DNA of 64,000 nt from Sporomusa silvacetica DSM 10669 (GCF_002257705.1 NZ_LSLK01000059.1:62001-126000); one strand, 5' to 3'. Positions 16,362-26,094 are shown, counted from the first letter of the stretch. The notes: generated from the letters alone by a model not told the origin. Program-made: numbers and translations.

Positions 16362-18434
16362 TTACTTTTTCTGTCGTTTAGCAGTTTTACCAGCAACTTT
16401 CGCCTTTACCGGTCCCACCCCTGCCTTTTGCCGCAGTTCGACAATCATATCTCTAAGCTCAGCCGCCCGTTCAAACTCCAATAACTTAGAGGCCTGGCGC
16501 ATTTCTTTCTCCAGATTGACAGCCAGTTCCAACATATCGTCCCGCTGCATGTTACCAATGCGGTCGACTTTGTAGTTAGCCGGAGTTTCCGCTACCTTGG
16601 TGGTTTCAATAAGTTCTTTTACCCGTTTTTCAATGGTTTTGGGGGTTATGCCGTGCTCCGTGTTATAGGCCATCTGAATTTCCCGGCGACGATTAGTCTC
16701 GCTCATGGCCCGGCGCATAGAATCAGTAATTTTATCAGCATACATAATAACTTTGCCATGGGCATTACGGGCTGCACGACCAATGGTCTGAATCAGTGAG
16801 GTATCAGACCGCAGGAAACCCTCTTTATCAGCGTCCAGGATTGTCACAAGTGACACTTCCGGCATATCCAGACCTTCCCGCAGCAGGTTTATTCCAACAA
16901 GTACATCATGCACACCGGCCCGCAAATCTCTGATAATCTCCACCCGCTCAATTGTCGCAATATCTGAGTGAAGATAGTTGACCTTAATCCCCATGCCTTT
17001 TAAATATTCGGTTAGGTTTTCCGCCATTTTTTTGGTTAGCGTAGTCACAAGCACCCGCTCATTGACTGCCATCCGCAATTTGATTTCATCCAGCAAATCG
17101 TCCATTTGCCCTTTAATAGGGCGAACCTCGATTTCAGGGTCGATAAGACCTGTCGGACGAATAATCTGTTGGACAACCTGACTGGCTGCTTTCAGCTCAT
17201 ACGCGGCCGGAGTTGCCGAAACATAGACAATCTGATTAATCCGCTCGCCAAACTCGTCAAAAGTCAGCGGCCGGTTATCAAATGCTGACGGCAAACGGAA
17301 ACCATTCTCCACAAGTGCTTCCTTGCGTGAACGGTCACCGGCGTACATAGCCCTGACCTGTGGCAGCGTAACATGAGACTCATCAACTACAATGAGAAAG
17401 TCTTCCGGGAAATAGTCTATCAGCGTATAGGGTGACTCACCTGGCTGACGCTGGGTAAGATGCCGGGAATAGTTCTCAATTCCTGAGCAATAGCCCATTT
17501 CTAACATCATTTCCAGATCATAACGAGTGCGCTGCTCAAGCCGCTGAGCTTCTAATAGCTTGTTATTTGCCTTGAGATATTGAAGCCGTTCATCTAGTTC
17601 GGCTTCAATATCTCCTACCGCACGCAGCATGTTTTCCCGTGAGGTAACATAGTGAGAGGCCGGATAGACAGCAATATGTTTACGTTCAGTGATAATTTCA
17701 CCTGTTAGGGTATCGATTTCCAAAATCCGCTCGATTTCATCGCCAAATAACTCTACCCGCAAAGCCTTCTCACCATATGCTGCCGGATAAATTTCAACAA
17801 TATCGCCACGCACCCGGAAAGTACCACGGGTAAAGTTATAATCGTTACGCTCATACTGAATTTCCACAAGCTTGCGCAGAATGTCATCCCGATCTTTAGT
17901 TTGTCCTTGCCTAAGTGACAGCACTAACCCCCGATATTCATCAGGCGAGCCTAAGCCATAGATGCACGACACACTGGCCACAATAATGACATCCCGTCGC
18001 TCAAACAGCGAACTGGTTGCTGAGTGACGCAACTTATCGATTTCATCATTAATCGCAGCGTCCTTTTCAATATAAGTATCTGTCTGCGCAATATAGGCTT
18101 CCGGCTGATAGTAATCATAGTAACTTACGAAATACTCCACCGCATTATTCGGAAAAAATTCTTTAAACTCGCTGGCCAATTGAGCCGCAAGTGTTTTATT
18201 ATGTGCAATCACCAGCGTTGGTTTTTGCACAGCTTCAATAACTTTGGCCATGGTAAAGGTCTTGCCGGTACCAGTAGCTCCTAGCAGTACTTGCGCTATA
18301 TCACCGTGGTCAATCCCCGCCGCCAATTGAACGATAGCTGGCGGCTGGTCACCAGTAGGCACAAACGGGGCTTCTACCTTAAAAGGGCTGCTGCCTTCAT
18401 GATGAACCGTATTGAGCTTTGGTACAGTTGCCAT
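16362..18434 (-). CDS. uvrB: Excinuclease ABC subunit B
   Basis: A 690-residue DNA helicase-like repair subunit that loads onto damage found by UvrA and recruits UvrC. Visible are Walker A GATGTGKTFT, the damage-probing beta-hairpin (YYDYYQPEAYI with TDTYIEKD), DESHVTLPQ, helicase motifs VSATPA and QTIGRAARN, and the C-terminal UVR helix (QASKLLEFERAAELRDMI). A short lysine-rich tail follows. Start is ATG 18434 behind AGGTGAT; the upstream GTG at 18441-18443 lies in that ribosome site. It is 33 bases below the MinJ-like gene and probably co-transcribed. Confidence 0.98.
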   Translation of the reverse strand: MATVPKLNTVHHEGSSPFKVEAPFVPTGDQPPAIVQLAAGIDHGDIAQVLLGATGTGKTFTMAKVIEAVQKPTLVIAHNKTLAAQLASEFKEFFPNNAVEYFVSYYDYYQPEAYIAQTDTYIEKDAAINDEIDKLRHSATSSLFERRDVIIVASVSCIYGLGSPDEYRGLVLSLRQGQTKDRDDILRKLVEIQYERNDYNFTRGTFRVRGDIVEIYPAAYGEKALRVELFGDEIERILEIDTLTGEIITERKHIAVYPASHYVTSRENMLRAVGDIEAELDERLQYLKANNKLLEAQRLEQRTRYDLEMMLEMGYCSGIENYSRHLTQRQPGESPYTLIDYFPEDFLIVVDESHVTLPQVRAMYAGDRSRKEALVENGFRLPSAFDNRPLTFDEFGERINQIVYVSATPAAYELKAASQVVQQIIRPTGLIDPEIEVRPIKGQMDDLLDEIKLRMAVNERVLVTTLTKKMAENLTEYLKGMGIKVNYLHSDIATIERVEIIRDLRAGVHDVLVGINLLREGLDMPEVSLVTILDADKEGFLRSDTSLIQTIGRAARNAHGKVIMYADKITDSMRRAMSETNRRREIQMAYNTEHGITPKTIEKRVKELIETTKVAETPANYKVDRIGNMQRDDMLELAVNLEKEMRQASKLLEFERAAELRDMIVELRQKAGVGPVKAKVAGKTAKRQKK

Positions 18435-18467
18435 AATTATCACCTATATGATTTATTCACGCTGTTT

Positions 18468-19709
18468 CTAGCGTTTTCTAAACTTATCTTTAAGCCAATC
18501 AATTAACCCATACCGATTGGTAATCATTTCAACATAAAATAACTCGTCCCCCTCTGGGACTAAGATTACGCCTAACCGGCGTTCACCTTGCTTAAACTTA
18601 CTATTCTTACGAATTTCCTTGCCTGCCCGCTCAAAAGCAATGCTGAACTCTTCCGTGGCCTGACTAATCGCTGCTGCCAAATCATACCGGCTATTTATCG
18701 GCAAACCAGCCACGTTAATAATAATATCACCGGGCTTAAACAAGTTAGCCGCCGGTGAGTCACCCACCGTATCAAGCACCATAAGCCCATAGGACGGCGG
18801 CACAAAACGAGGTGGCACCTCCATCTCACGGCGGTTATCCATTTGGATAAGCAGTTCATGGCCGAGCGGGGACAAAATAGCGGCGAACACTTGCAGCCAG
18901 ACATATTTTGCTGATAACAGCGCCAGCACTAGCAAGAGGATGCTGTAACCTGCCAGGTGCAGTGCAGAATGCCACCGCCGCTGCTGCGGTAAACTGGCTA
19001 TCGCCATGTCAGTATAACCCAAGGCTGCGACCACCGGCGCCATCACATAGAGTAAGCTCGATCCAATTGGTGACTCCTGGACTATTGTTAGTAACGGCCA
19101 CCATTCCGGCATTTTCATGACATCAGCAGAAATAGTACCTGAAGGCATAGCCACCGCCACCAGGATAACCAGCGGTAATGGCCAGAAGTTCTGCAGGCTA
19201 AAGGCTCCCACCAACCGCCCATCTTGTTTCTTGACAATCATGGGCATCGCACTGTAGCTACCGCTAATGGCAATTAACAGGCTCTCGGTAATGTGGAGTA
19301 CAGCTACCAGTGACAGCACTTGCGGTACATTAACCTCCGGCCAGCCAAAGATAACATTTGCTAATGCCACCAACCCGCCGGCATAAGCAAAACATAAAAA
19401 CCGCATATTGATAAGCATGAGCGCCAAGGCCACCGGCCAGATATAATTAAGACCAAGCTGATTCAGCGTGACGCCAACAATTGCCAATAAAAAGCTGCCA
19501 GTGATACCGCCAATAAGCCCATATACCCCAGCCAGCAATATTTGCTTCGTCAAGCTATATTTATAAACACCGAACATTTGCCGCTGGCTTTTTTGCATCT
19601 GCCAATACTGATAGCCAACCAACGCTAGAATTAGCCAAAAATTAACATCCAATACTACATCCAATGTCCCGCGAATAATGAGTGAAATTAGATCAGCCCA
19701 TGGGAACAA
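18468..19709 (-). CDS. Multispanning membrane protein with C-terminal PDZ domain (MinJ-like)
   Basis: A 413-residue protein with about eight membrane segments across residues 10-290 and a C-terminal cytosolic PDZ domain (LMVLDTVGDSPAANLFKPGDIIINVAGLPI). Bacillus MinJ, which bridges DivIVA and MinD, has the same plan and the same neighbourhood (ftsE-ftsX-ctp-minJ-uvrB). I infer a polarity or division-site role from this synteny; sequence identity cannot be judged here. TTG 19709 follows GAGGTGAGACAAG. Confidence 0.75.
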   Translation of the reverse strand: MFPWADLISLIIRGTLDVVLDVNFWLILALVGYQYWQMQKSQRQMFGVYKYSLTKQILLAGVYGLIGGITGSFLLAIVGVTLNQLGLNYIWPVALALMLINMRFLCFAYAGGLVALANVIFGWPEVNVPQVLSLVAVLHITESLLIAISGSYSAMPMIVKKQDGRLVGAFSLQNFWPLPLVILVAVAMPSGTISADVMKMPEWWPLLTIVQESPIGSSLLYVMAPVVAALGYTDMAIASLPQQRRWHSALHLAGYSILLLVLALLSAKYVWLQVFAAILSPLGHELLIQMDNRREMEVPPRFVPPSYGLMVLDTVGDSPAANLFKPGDIIINVAGLPINSRYDLAAAISQATEEFSIAFERAGKEIRKNSKFKQGERRLGVILVPEGDELFYVEMITNRYGLIDWLKDKFRKR

Positions 19710-19747
19710 CTTGTCTCACCTCAATGCAGAATATATATATGCAGATA

Positions 19748-19779
19748 AGGGTTGGTTTATAAAATTATAAACCAACCCT
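19748..19779. terminator. Hairpin between ctp and the MinJ-like gene
   Basis: A near-perfect 13-14 bp inverted repeat AGGGTTGGTTTATAA/TTATAAACCAACCCT. On the transcribed strand no good T-run follows, so it may be a weak terminator or an RNA-stabilising stem after the Ctp gene. Confidence 0.6.
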
Positions 19780-19795
19780 CCCCTTTAGTACAGTA

Positions 19796-20932
19796 CTACA
19801 TTTTGCTTTTCAAAACCTCAAGGGCTTTATCCAGCTGAACATCTTTATCTCTACTTTCCGGCAATTGAACTACAATATCTGGTTCAATGCCCACACCATT
19901 AATGGACCTGTCGTTCGGCGTCAGATACTTGGCAATGGTCAACTTAATTGCTGAACCCTCATCCAAGCGAACGATTGTCTGAACAGAACCCTTACCATAG
20001 GTCTTAGTACCAATCAGTGTGCCTACACCAGTATCCTGCGCCGCCCCGGCTACAATCTCTGAGGCGCTGGCACTACCACCATTAACCAAAATAGCAATCG
20101 GATATTTCGCGGCTTCCAACTTGGAAGAATGAGTTTCGCGCTGCCCATCACGAGTAACCACTGAAACCACCGGACCCTTGGGAACAAACTGGCTAGCCAC
20201 CTTAACACTCTCATCCAAAAGTCCGCCGGGATTATCCCGCAAATCGAGAACCATGGCTTTTAGTCCTTGTTTTTCCAGCTCCTGCAATTTGCGAACAAAA
20301 TCATTGCCTGTATTTTCATTAAACATGGATATCCGAATATAACCAATATTATTGTCGAGCATTTTTCCCGCCACAGTCTTAATTTGAATGTTGGAACGGG
20401 TTAGGGTATAGTCTTGTACCTCCTGCTCACGCATAATGGTTAATACAACCTGACTGCCTTCCGGACCACGAATCTTACTGACAGCTTCATCAAGTGCCAG
20501 GTCTTTGGTATCTTGGCCATCGATCTTGATAATCTGGTCACCACTTTTAATCCCAGATTTTTCACCAGGTGTACCTTCAATCGGAGCGATTACGGTAAGC
20601 ATTTTATCCTTAGTACCAATAACAATACCTACCCCCCCAAAAGAGCCTTCGGTCTCAATCATGAACTCTTTGTACATTTTGGCGTCCATGTAGATAGAAT
20701 GTGGATCATTCAGGGACTTTACCATCCCCTTAATTGATCCGGCCACCAGTGTTTCTACCGGTACCTCATCTACATACCGAGACTTAACAACCTGTAATGC
20801 CCTTAACACCTTAAGCGTATTGACAACATCAGCTGACCATGCATTCATCAGATATAAAAAGCCGGCCGATGTCGTCAGAAATGTAACTAACACCAATACT
20901 ACGGCGCCAAAAATTATTTTACGGCGACTCAA
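19796..20932 (-). CDS. ctpA: S41 family C-terminal processing protease
   Basis: About 378 residues. An N-terminal membrane anchor (residues 8-30) is followed by a prodomain (VVKSRYVDEVPVETLVAGSIKGMV), a PDZ domain (GGVGIVIGTKDKMLTVIAPIEGTPGEKSGIKSGDQI) and the serine-lysine protease core. The catalytic serine lies in NGGSASASEIVAGAAQD and the lysine in IGTKTYGKGSVQT. Acts outside the inner membrane. AGGTG overlaps the GTG at 20941, so TTG 20932 is preferred. Same operon position as Bacillus CtpB. Confidence 0.93.
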   Translation of the reverse strand: MSRRKIIFGAVVLVLVTFLTTSAGFLYLMNAWSADVVNTLKVLRALQVVKSRYVDEVPVETLVAGSIKGMVKSLNDPHSIYMDAKMYKEFMIETEGSFGGVGIVIGTKDKMLTVIAPIEGTPGEKSGIKSGDQIIKIDGQDTKDLALDEAVSKIRGPEGSQVVLTIMREQEVQDYTLTRSNIQIKTVAGKMLDNNIGYIRISMFNENTGNDFVRKLQELEKQGLKAMVLDLRDNPGGLLDESVKVASQFVPKGPVVSVVTRDGQRETHSSKLEAAKYPIAILVNGGSASASEIVAGAAQDTGVGTLIGTKTYGKGSVQTIVRLDEGSAIKLTIAKYLTPNDRSINGVGIEPDIVVQLPESRDKDVQLDKALEVLKSKM

Positions 20933-21065
20933 TAAATACACCTCGCAGAAGTCACGGGTTCGATACCGGACTTATCCCTTTTTCTTCTTATCCTTTTAAC
21001 TATATGTTAAATTGGTTGTAAATATTCTTACCTGGAATGAGCTGCCACGCTTTCAGTGTCTTTCT

Positions 21066-22205
21066 TTAAGGCAAATAACTCATGGGGCTGACTGGCGAAC
21101 CATTTTCCCGCACTTCAAAATGCAAATGCGGACCAGTCGAATAGCCGGTCGAACCAACGCGGGAGATTATCTGTCCTTTGTGCACCCGCGCCCCCTCTTC
21201 CACCAGCAGCTCCGAATTATGCGCATATAATGTCGAAATCCCGTTACCATGATCAATAATAATGGCATTACCATAGCCGCCCATCCAGCCACTGGACACC
21301 ACGACGCCACTATCGGCTGCCGCAACCGCATCACCATAATCAGCGCCAATATCAATGCCGCTATGGAATCGACCAGTGCCAAAAATCGGGTGTGTCCGCC
21401 AACCGAATGGCGATGTAATCGGGCCTGAGGCCGGCCACATTAGTGCCCCACTACCACCTGCCGGACCAGCAGCATTATTGCCTGAAGACTGAATCCGCCT
21501 AATCATCTGCTCAATCTGGCTAGAGGTTTCCATGAGTTCATTATATGCCTGTTCAGCCGTGTCACGCTCATTTACAGCTGATTCCAATACCCTTTCGCGC
21601 TCATTTTTTTGGGATTCAATAAGCGCCTTTTTCGTAGCAGCTTGTGCCTTAAGATCAATAATGGCTGCCTTGTCCCGCTCAAGTTCGGCCCGTTTCTGAA
21701 CCACAAGCTCACGTTCGGCCTTTACTTGAGCAACAAGATTTATATCCAGGTTAACAACCCGTTTTAACAACTCTGCCCTTGTAGTAAAATCAGCAAAGTC
21801 TGTGGCCCCGAATAAAACATCCAGATAATTTACCTGACCATTCTTATAGATATCGCGCATTCTCTTATTTAGGATTTCGCTACGCATAGCCAGATTTTTT
21901 TCTACTTTAGCTAATAACGCCGTATTCACCGTTATCTGCTGCTCAGTAGCGGCAAGTTTGGATAAAATGCTGTTATATTCGCTGGCTGCCGTATCAAGAT
22001 TACCTTGAATCGTCCGTAGCTGTTCAGAGACACTATCCACCTGCTGTTGTGCCTGCGTCGCTTTATTTTGCTGCATTTCGATCTGCAACTGAACATCTTC
22101 GAGTTCACGCTGTTTTTGGTCAACCTCATCCGCCAGCGCCGTTGCTAGTACGCCGGCAACTAGTAAAATGATCAATAATACTGACAAAATACGTTTACTA
22201 AGCAA
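21066..22205 (-). CDS. EnvC-like LytM (M23) peptidase with coiled coil
   Basis: A 379-residue exported protein: signal peptide (residues 1-25), a long coiled coil (about 25-235), then a LytM domain. All metal-ligand motifs are there (HSGIDIGADYGD, GPHLHFEVRENG), so it may be an active endopeptidase, unlike E. coli EnvC, whose LytM domain is degenerate and only activates amidases. It lies 14 bases downstream of ftsX. FtsEX-controlled wall hydrolases with this coiled-coil plan are well known; the partnership is inferred from the operon. Confidence 0.9.
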   Translation of the reverse strand: MLSKRILSVLLIILLVAGVLATALADEVDQKQRELEDVQLQIEMQQNKATQAQQQVDSVSEQLRTIQGNLDTAASEYNSILSKLAATEQQITVNTALLAKVEKNLAMRSEILNKRMRDIYKNGQVNYLDVLFGATDFADFTTRAELLKRVVNLDINLVAQVKAERELVVQKRAELERDKAAIIDLKAQAATKKALIESQKNERERVLESAVNERDTAEQAYNELMETSSQIEQMIRRIQSSGNNAAGPAGGSGALMWPASGPITSPFGWRTHPIFGTGRFHSGIDIGADYGDAVAAADSGVVVSSGWMGGYGNAIIIDHGNGISTLYAHNSELLVEEGARVHKGQIISRVGSTGYSTGPHLHFEVRENGSPVSPMSYLP

Positions 22206-22219
22206 AATTCTCCCCCCTG

Positions 22220-23107
22220 TTACACCTTCATAAACCGCTTAAGTGAAATGGTACTGCCTAACGCGCCAATGGCTGTGCCCACAACAAGCAAAACAATACT
22301 AATATGAGTCAAGAATGGACTCTTGGGAATCAATGGTAAAAAGGCCAACGATTCGTAGACCTTTTCGGTAAGAGTGCTATAGGTCTGGCTCAAGATGAGC
22401 ATTGCACAAAGTGCACCACTAAAACCTAATATCATGCCTTCAATCATAAAAGGAAACCGGATAAACCAGTCAGTGGCCCCAACATACTTCATAATCCCGA
22501 TCTCTTTACGGCGGGCAAAAACGGTAATCCGAATAGTATTTGAGATAATGAACAATGCCGCCAGTGCCAGAAAAACAATCAGAATAAGCCCAAAAATCCG
22601 AACCAATTTTGTCAAAGCAAACAATTGCTCAATAACTTCCTGACCATAGTTGGCATTTTCTACCCCTTTAAGCTGAGCAATCGCCTGGGACACCGATTTC
22701 ACATACTCTGGCTTGTCTACTTTTACTTCAAAGGAATTAGGCAACGGATTAGTGTCTCCCAGGGCCGTAAGTAAACCTTGCTGCTCGCCTAAACGTTCTT
22801 TGAACTTAACCATGGCCTCGCCCTTATCAATAAACATTACCTCTGTTACACCAGCTAGCTTGGTTATCCTCGTGCCTATCTCCCGCATATCCCGGTCAGA
22901 TAACCCGTCTTCCATGTATACAGTAATCTGCACCTGAGTTTCCAGGGTAGAAGCAATATGATTAAGGTTGAGCACCATAACCAAAAACATGCCCAAAATT
23001 AACAGTGACACCGCCACCGTGCTCACAGAAGCAATACTCATCAGGCTGTTACGTCTTAGCGAGAAAATAGCCTCATGCACGAAATATTCAAAGGTTCTAA
23101 TCTTCAT
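22220..23107 (-). CDS. ftsX: Cell division ABC transporter permease FtsX
   Basis: A 295-residue inner-membrane protein with the four-helix FtsX layout: one segment after MKIRTFEYFVHEAIFSLRRN, a large extracytoplasmic loop (about 50-165), then three segments including VFARRKEIGIMKYVGATDWFIRFPFMIEG. FtsX couples cytosolic ATPase FtsE to periplasmic wall hydrolase activation. It overlaps ftsE by 11 bases. Confidence 0.96.
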   Translation of the reverse strand: MKIRTFEYFVHEAIFSLRRNSLMSIASVSTVAVSLLILGMFLVMVLNLNHIASTLETQVQITVYMEDGLSDRDMREIGTRITKLAGVTEVMFIDKGEAMVKFKERLGEQQGLLTALGDTNPLPNSFEVKVDKPEYVKSVSQAIAQLKGVENANYGQEVIEQLFALTKLVRIFGLILIVFLALAALFIISNTIRITVFARRKEIGIMKYVGATDWFIRFPFMIEGMILGFSGALCAMLILSQTYSTLTEKVYESLAFLPLIPKSPFLTHISIVLLVVGTAIGALGSTISLKRFMKV

Positions 23108-23783
23108 AGCCGTAAACTCCTTTTACCTGGTCACGGACAATACGGCCGTCTTCAATAGCAATAACCCGTTTGCGCATCGCGTCAACAACGGTTTTATCAT
23201 GAGTGGCCATAATAATAGTCGTACCTGCCTTGTTAATGGTATCAAATACCTTCATGATTTCCCATGAGGTATCCGGATCCAGATTGCCTGTTGGTTCGTC
23301 TGCAATAACAATAACCGGATTATTGACAATGGCCCTGGCAATAGCTACCCGCTGTTGCTCACCACCTGACAGTTCAGCTGGATAGGTACGCACTTTGTGC
23401 CTGAGACCGACTAAATCGAGCACATTATGCACCCGTTTTTGAATTTCCCGGCGTGGCGCTTCAACCACCTGCATAGCAAAAGCCACATTGTCATATACAG
23501 TTTTATTGGGTAACAACCGATAATCCTGAAATATTATACCCAGGCCCCGTCGCAAATACGGCACGTCTTTTGGCGGCATCTCGATGACATTCCGTCCGTT
23601 AACAACAAGCCGTCCACTTGTGGGTAGTTCTTCACGTAAAATCAACTTAATGAATGTCGACTTACCAGCACCACTCGTACCCACGACAAAAACAAACTCA
23701 CCTTTTTGGATATCTACTGTAATATCAGCTAACGCAACTGAGCCATTGCTGTATACCTTCGACACTTCACTCATGTAAATCAA
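23097..23783 (-). CDS. ftsE: Cell division ATP-binding protein FtsE
   Basis: A 228-residue ABC ATPase. Walker A GTSGAGKSTF, signature LSGGEQQRVAIARAI and Walker B VIVIADEPTGNLDP are complete, with the H-loop MATHDKTVV. It drives conformational change of FtsX. TTG at 23783 behind GGAGGTACTCTACGA is the likely start. First gene of the ftsE-ftsX-peptidase-ctp-minJ-like series; a 115-base gap upstream leaves room for a promoter. Confidence 0.96.
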   Translation of the reverse strand: MIYMSEVSKVYSNGSVALADITVDIQKGEFVFVVGTSGAGKSTFIKLILREELPTSGRLVVNGRNVIEMPPKDVPYLRRGLGIIFQDYRLLPNKTVYDNVAFAMQVVEAPRREIQKRVHNVLDLVGLRHKVRTYPAELSGGEQQRVAIARAIVNNPVIVIADEPTGNLDPDTSWEIMKVFDTINKAGTTIIMATHDKTVVDAMRKRVIAIEDGRIVRDQVKGVYGYED

Positions 23784-23898
23784 TCGTAGAGTACCTCCAT
23801 ACTAAATTCAAAGACCAAAACATATTGGATATTCGACGCAGATACACAAAACCCTCCTTTCTTGTGTACTATTGATTATAGATTGTTACTTTATCCCC

Positions 23899-24639
23899 TT
23901 ACTTCAGCAGTTCCAACGTATACAACGTTGTGAGCCCTAACACGCTTAATAAACCAAAATACCACCATGCCACCTTCAAACGCTGCGTCGCTGTCAATTG
24001 ATAGTAACCGTGCTCTTGTGTCTCTTCCCCCCGCCACAATTCAAACAAAGAAAACAAAAAAATTAGTAAAACCAAAATGTTATAGGTATATAAGAACACA
24101 ACACCAATAACAAAACTGCCAATCCACCAAAGTCGTGGCGAGATGGCAGCTGCAATGCGTTCTCCATCTAGTGGAGCGCAGGGAATAAGGTTAAAAATAT
24201 TCAACAGGCAGGCGGTATACGAAAGTACCAACATCAACGTACTACTACTCCACAGATAAAAAACCAAACAAACCAAGGCGCTCAGCGTCCCAGCTGCGGG
24301 ACCACCAATAGCAATATTGGCTGTCATTTTGGCGTTGATGGGTGGACGGTTTAAGCTAATAACAGCACCAATAAAGGGGATAAAGGTAGGACCGTTGGCT
24401 CTGAGGCCAACAATACGTGAGGCCACAATATGACCCAATTCGTGAACCAATAGCAGCAAGATAAAACCGATACCGAACTTAACACCAAAGGCGAACGCAT
24501 AAAAAGCCAGCGATACCAACATAGACACGGCCGTAGAAAGAGCACCGCTCACCTGGAATAGCGCCAGTAGTCCTACTATCCCGATGCCGGCTCGACGCAG
24601 TACACGTCGGCCCAGATTTATTACCTGCCAGCAGTTCAC
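23899..24639 (-). CDS. Site-2 protease family (M50) membrane metalloprotease
   Basis: A 246-residue protein with about six membrane helices. The zinc motif HELGH lies in LLLLVHELGHIVASRIVG and the third ligand motif is LNIFNLIPCAPLDGERI. It resembles short Firmicute M50 proteins (SpoIVFB/YydH class) rather than RseP, as no PDZ domain is present. The substrate is unknown. GTG 24639 follows GGAGGGATGCT. A transketolase terminator separates it from the genes on the other side. Confidence 0.88.
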   Translation of the reverse strand: MNCWQVINLGRRVLRRAGIGIVGLLALFQVSGALSTAVSMLVSLAFYAFAFGVKFGIGFILLLLVHELGHIVASRIVGLRANGPTFIPFIGAVISLNRPPINAKMTANIAIGGPAAGTLSALVCLVFYLWSSSTLMLVLSYTACLLNIFNLIPCAPLDGERIAAAISPRLWWIGSFVIGVVFLYTYNILVLLIFLFSLFELWRGEETQEHGYYQLTATQRLKVAWWYFGLLSVLGLTTLYTLELLK

Positions 24640-24707
24640 AGCATCCCTCCTCCCGGACTAAGCATCTTCTCTGCCTTTGTCACAATGACCGCAGAAGGGT
24701 CACTGCA

Positions 24708-24768
24708 GGGTAAAAAAAATCCCGCACATACATCATAGATATGCATGTGCGGGATTTTTTACCCTAAC
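24708..24768. terminator. Strong terminator downstream of transketolase
   Basis: AAAAAAATCCCGCACAT and its complement ATGTGCGGGATTTTTT form a long stem around 24715-24763, T-rich on both strands. On the minus strand it ends the transketolase transcript before the M50 protease gene. Confidence 0.88.
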
Positions 24769-24843
24769 AGAAAGTAAAACTTTCTTCAAGTAACATCGGC
24801 TTGTCGCCAAAGGCTTAGCACAAACCGTGTTTTCTTTATTATT

Positions 24844-25788
24844 TTATTGGTTTTTGCGGCTAACTACCTTTTTAGCAGCAGCAACAATCGCTTCTTCAGT
24901 TAAATTATATTTTTTCAGCAAGTCACCCGGTGTACCGGATTCGCCAAAAGTATCCATAACACCCAAACGTTCTACTGGAACAGGCGCATTTTCGACAAGT
25001 ACCTCAGCAACTGCGCTGCCAAGACCACCGATAATGCTGTGTTCTTCACAGGTCACAATCGCACCAGTGTCACGGGCAGCGGCAATGATGGCCTCTTTGT
25101 CAATCGGTTTAATGGAAGCCATATCTAGTACCCGCGCACTTATTCCCTGGGAAATAAGCTGCTCTGCTGCATGCCGTGCCGGAGCCACCATGACGCCACA
25201 GGCAATAATAGTTACATCTGTGCCATCTGTTAACAGCGCAGCTTTACCAATACGGAATTCATAAGCTTCACCAAAAACATTAGGTACTGCCGACCGTCCC
25301 AGACGAATATATACTGGTCCTTTATGCTCAGCAGCAAAATCAATGGCTTGCTTAGTCTCAGTTGCATCAGCAGGTACAATAACCGTCAAATTTGGTAATA
25401 CCCGCATGATAGCGATATCCTCAATGGACTGGTGGGAGGCACCATCTTCACCGACAGTCAAACCGGCATGAGTTGCAGCAATCTTAACATTGAGCTCAGG
25501 ATAACAGATTGAATTGCGCACTTGTTCAAACGCACGGCCGGTTGCAAACATAGCAAAAGTTGAAACAAAAGGAATCTTCCCCGCAGCGGCTAGACCGGCG
25601 GCAACCCCCATCAGATTCTGCTCAGCAATGCCGACATTGAAAAACCGGTCAGGATGCGCTTTGGCAAACACATTGGTTTTGGTCGACTTGGACAGGTCGG
25701 CGTCTAATACCACGACATTTTTATTGCGATCACCCAGGTCCTTTAATGCCAGACCGTAGGCTTCGCGAGTAGCGAGTTCTTTACCCAT
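24844..25788 (-). CDS. tktB: Transketolase, C-terminal (pyrimidine-binding) subunit
   Basis: A 314-residue subunit corresponding to the second half of a standard transketolase. MGKELATREAYGLALKDLG, NVGIAEQNLMGVAAGLA, the DGASHQSIEDIAIMRVLPN signature and a C-terminal domain (VEERLGVMDTFGES region) are visible. It should pair with the upstream N-terminal subunit to transfer two-carbon units in the pentose phosphate pathway. Two-gene transketolases are common in Clostridia and Negativicutes. Here 306 bases with two hairpin elements separate the subunit genes, which is unusual because the pair normally abuts. Confidence 0.95.
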   Translation of the reverse strand: MGKELATREAYGLALKDLGDRNKNVVVLDADLSKSTKTNVFAKAHPDRFFNVGIAEQNLMGVAAGLAAAGKIPFVSTFAMFATGRAFEQVRNSICYPELNVKIAATHAGLTVGEDGASHQSIEDIAIMRVLPNLTVIVPADATETKQAIDFAAEHKGPVYIRLGRSAVPNVFGEAYEFRIGKAALLTDGTDVTIIACGVMVAPARHAAEQLISQGISARVLDMASIKPIDKEAIIAAARDTGAIVTCEEHSIIGGLGSAVAEVLVENAPVPVERLGVMDTFGESGTPGDLLKKYNLTEEAIVAAAKKVVSRKNQ

Positions 25789-25813
25789 TATTATCTATGC
25801 ACCTCTTTCAGTG

Positions 25814-25935
25814 GATGCTGGTTCTGAACGCCCATCTGCTTTGTTGCTCCTGCGATCCGTTGCTCAACGTACTACGTGTACGTCTCCGCTACGGTTCTCG
25901 GTGCGCCTAGCATCTGGGCATTCATAACCAGCATC
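25814..25935. repeat. Interspersed hairpin repeat, copy C (between transketolase genes)
   Basis: A 21-bp inverted repeat with two mismatches (25814-25834 and 25915-25935); the outer ten bases GATGCTGGTT/AACCAGCATC are perfect. Shares GAACGCCCATCTGCTTTGTT and GTGCGCC landmarks with the other copies. Diverged interior. Confidence 0.8.
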
Positions 25936-25986
25936 GTGTATATTCATAGTTTCTTTAAACCTATGTACAACGTGTTAAAGCCCTTT

Positions 25987-26062
25987 GCAGGTGGGTGGTG
26001 TGTTGGCAAAAGCGGAAGTCAAACGTTAGTGGTGGAGTGTTGTCAATGCACCGCCCACCTGC
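25987..26062. repeat. Large stem-loop between transketolase genes
   Basis: Arms GCAGGTGGGTGGTG (25987-26000) and CACCGCCCACCTGC (26049-26062) pair over 14 bases with one G:T-type mismatch, around a 48-base loop. It lies just below the stop of the N-terminal subunit gene. No T-run follows, so it is more likely an mRNA structure than a terminator. Confidence 0.7.
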
Positions 26063-26094
26063 GCCTGCAACCTGCCTTAATGCAGAATATATAA

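Noticed and set aside
20941..20985. tRNA T-arm-like GGGTTCGATACC
   Set aside because: No D-arm, anticodon arm or acceptor stem can be assembled around it on either strand.
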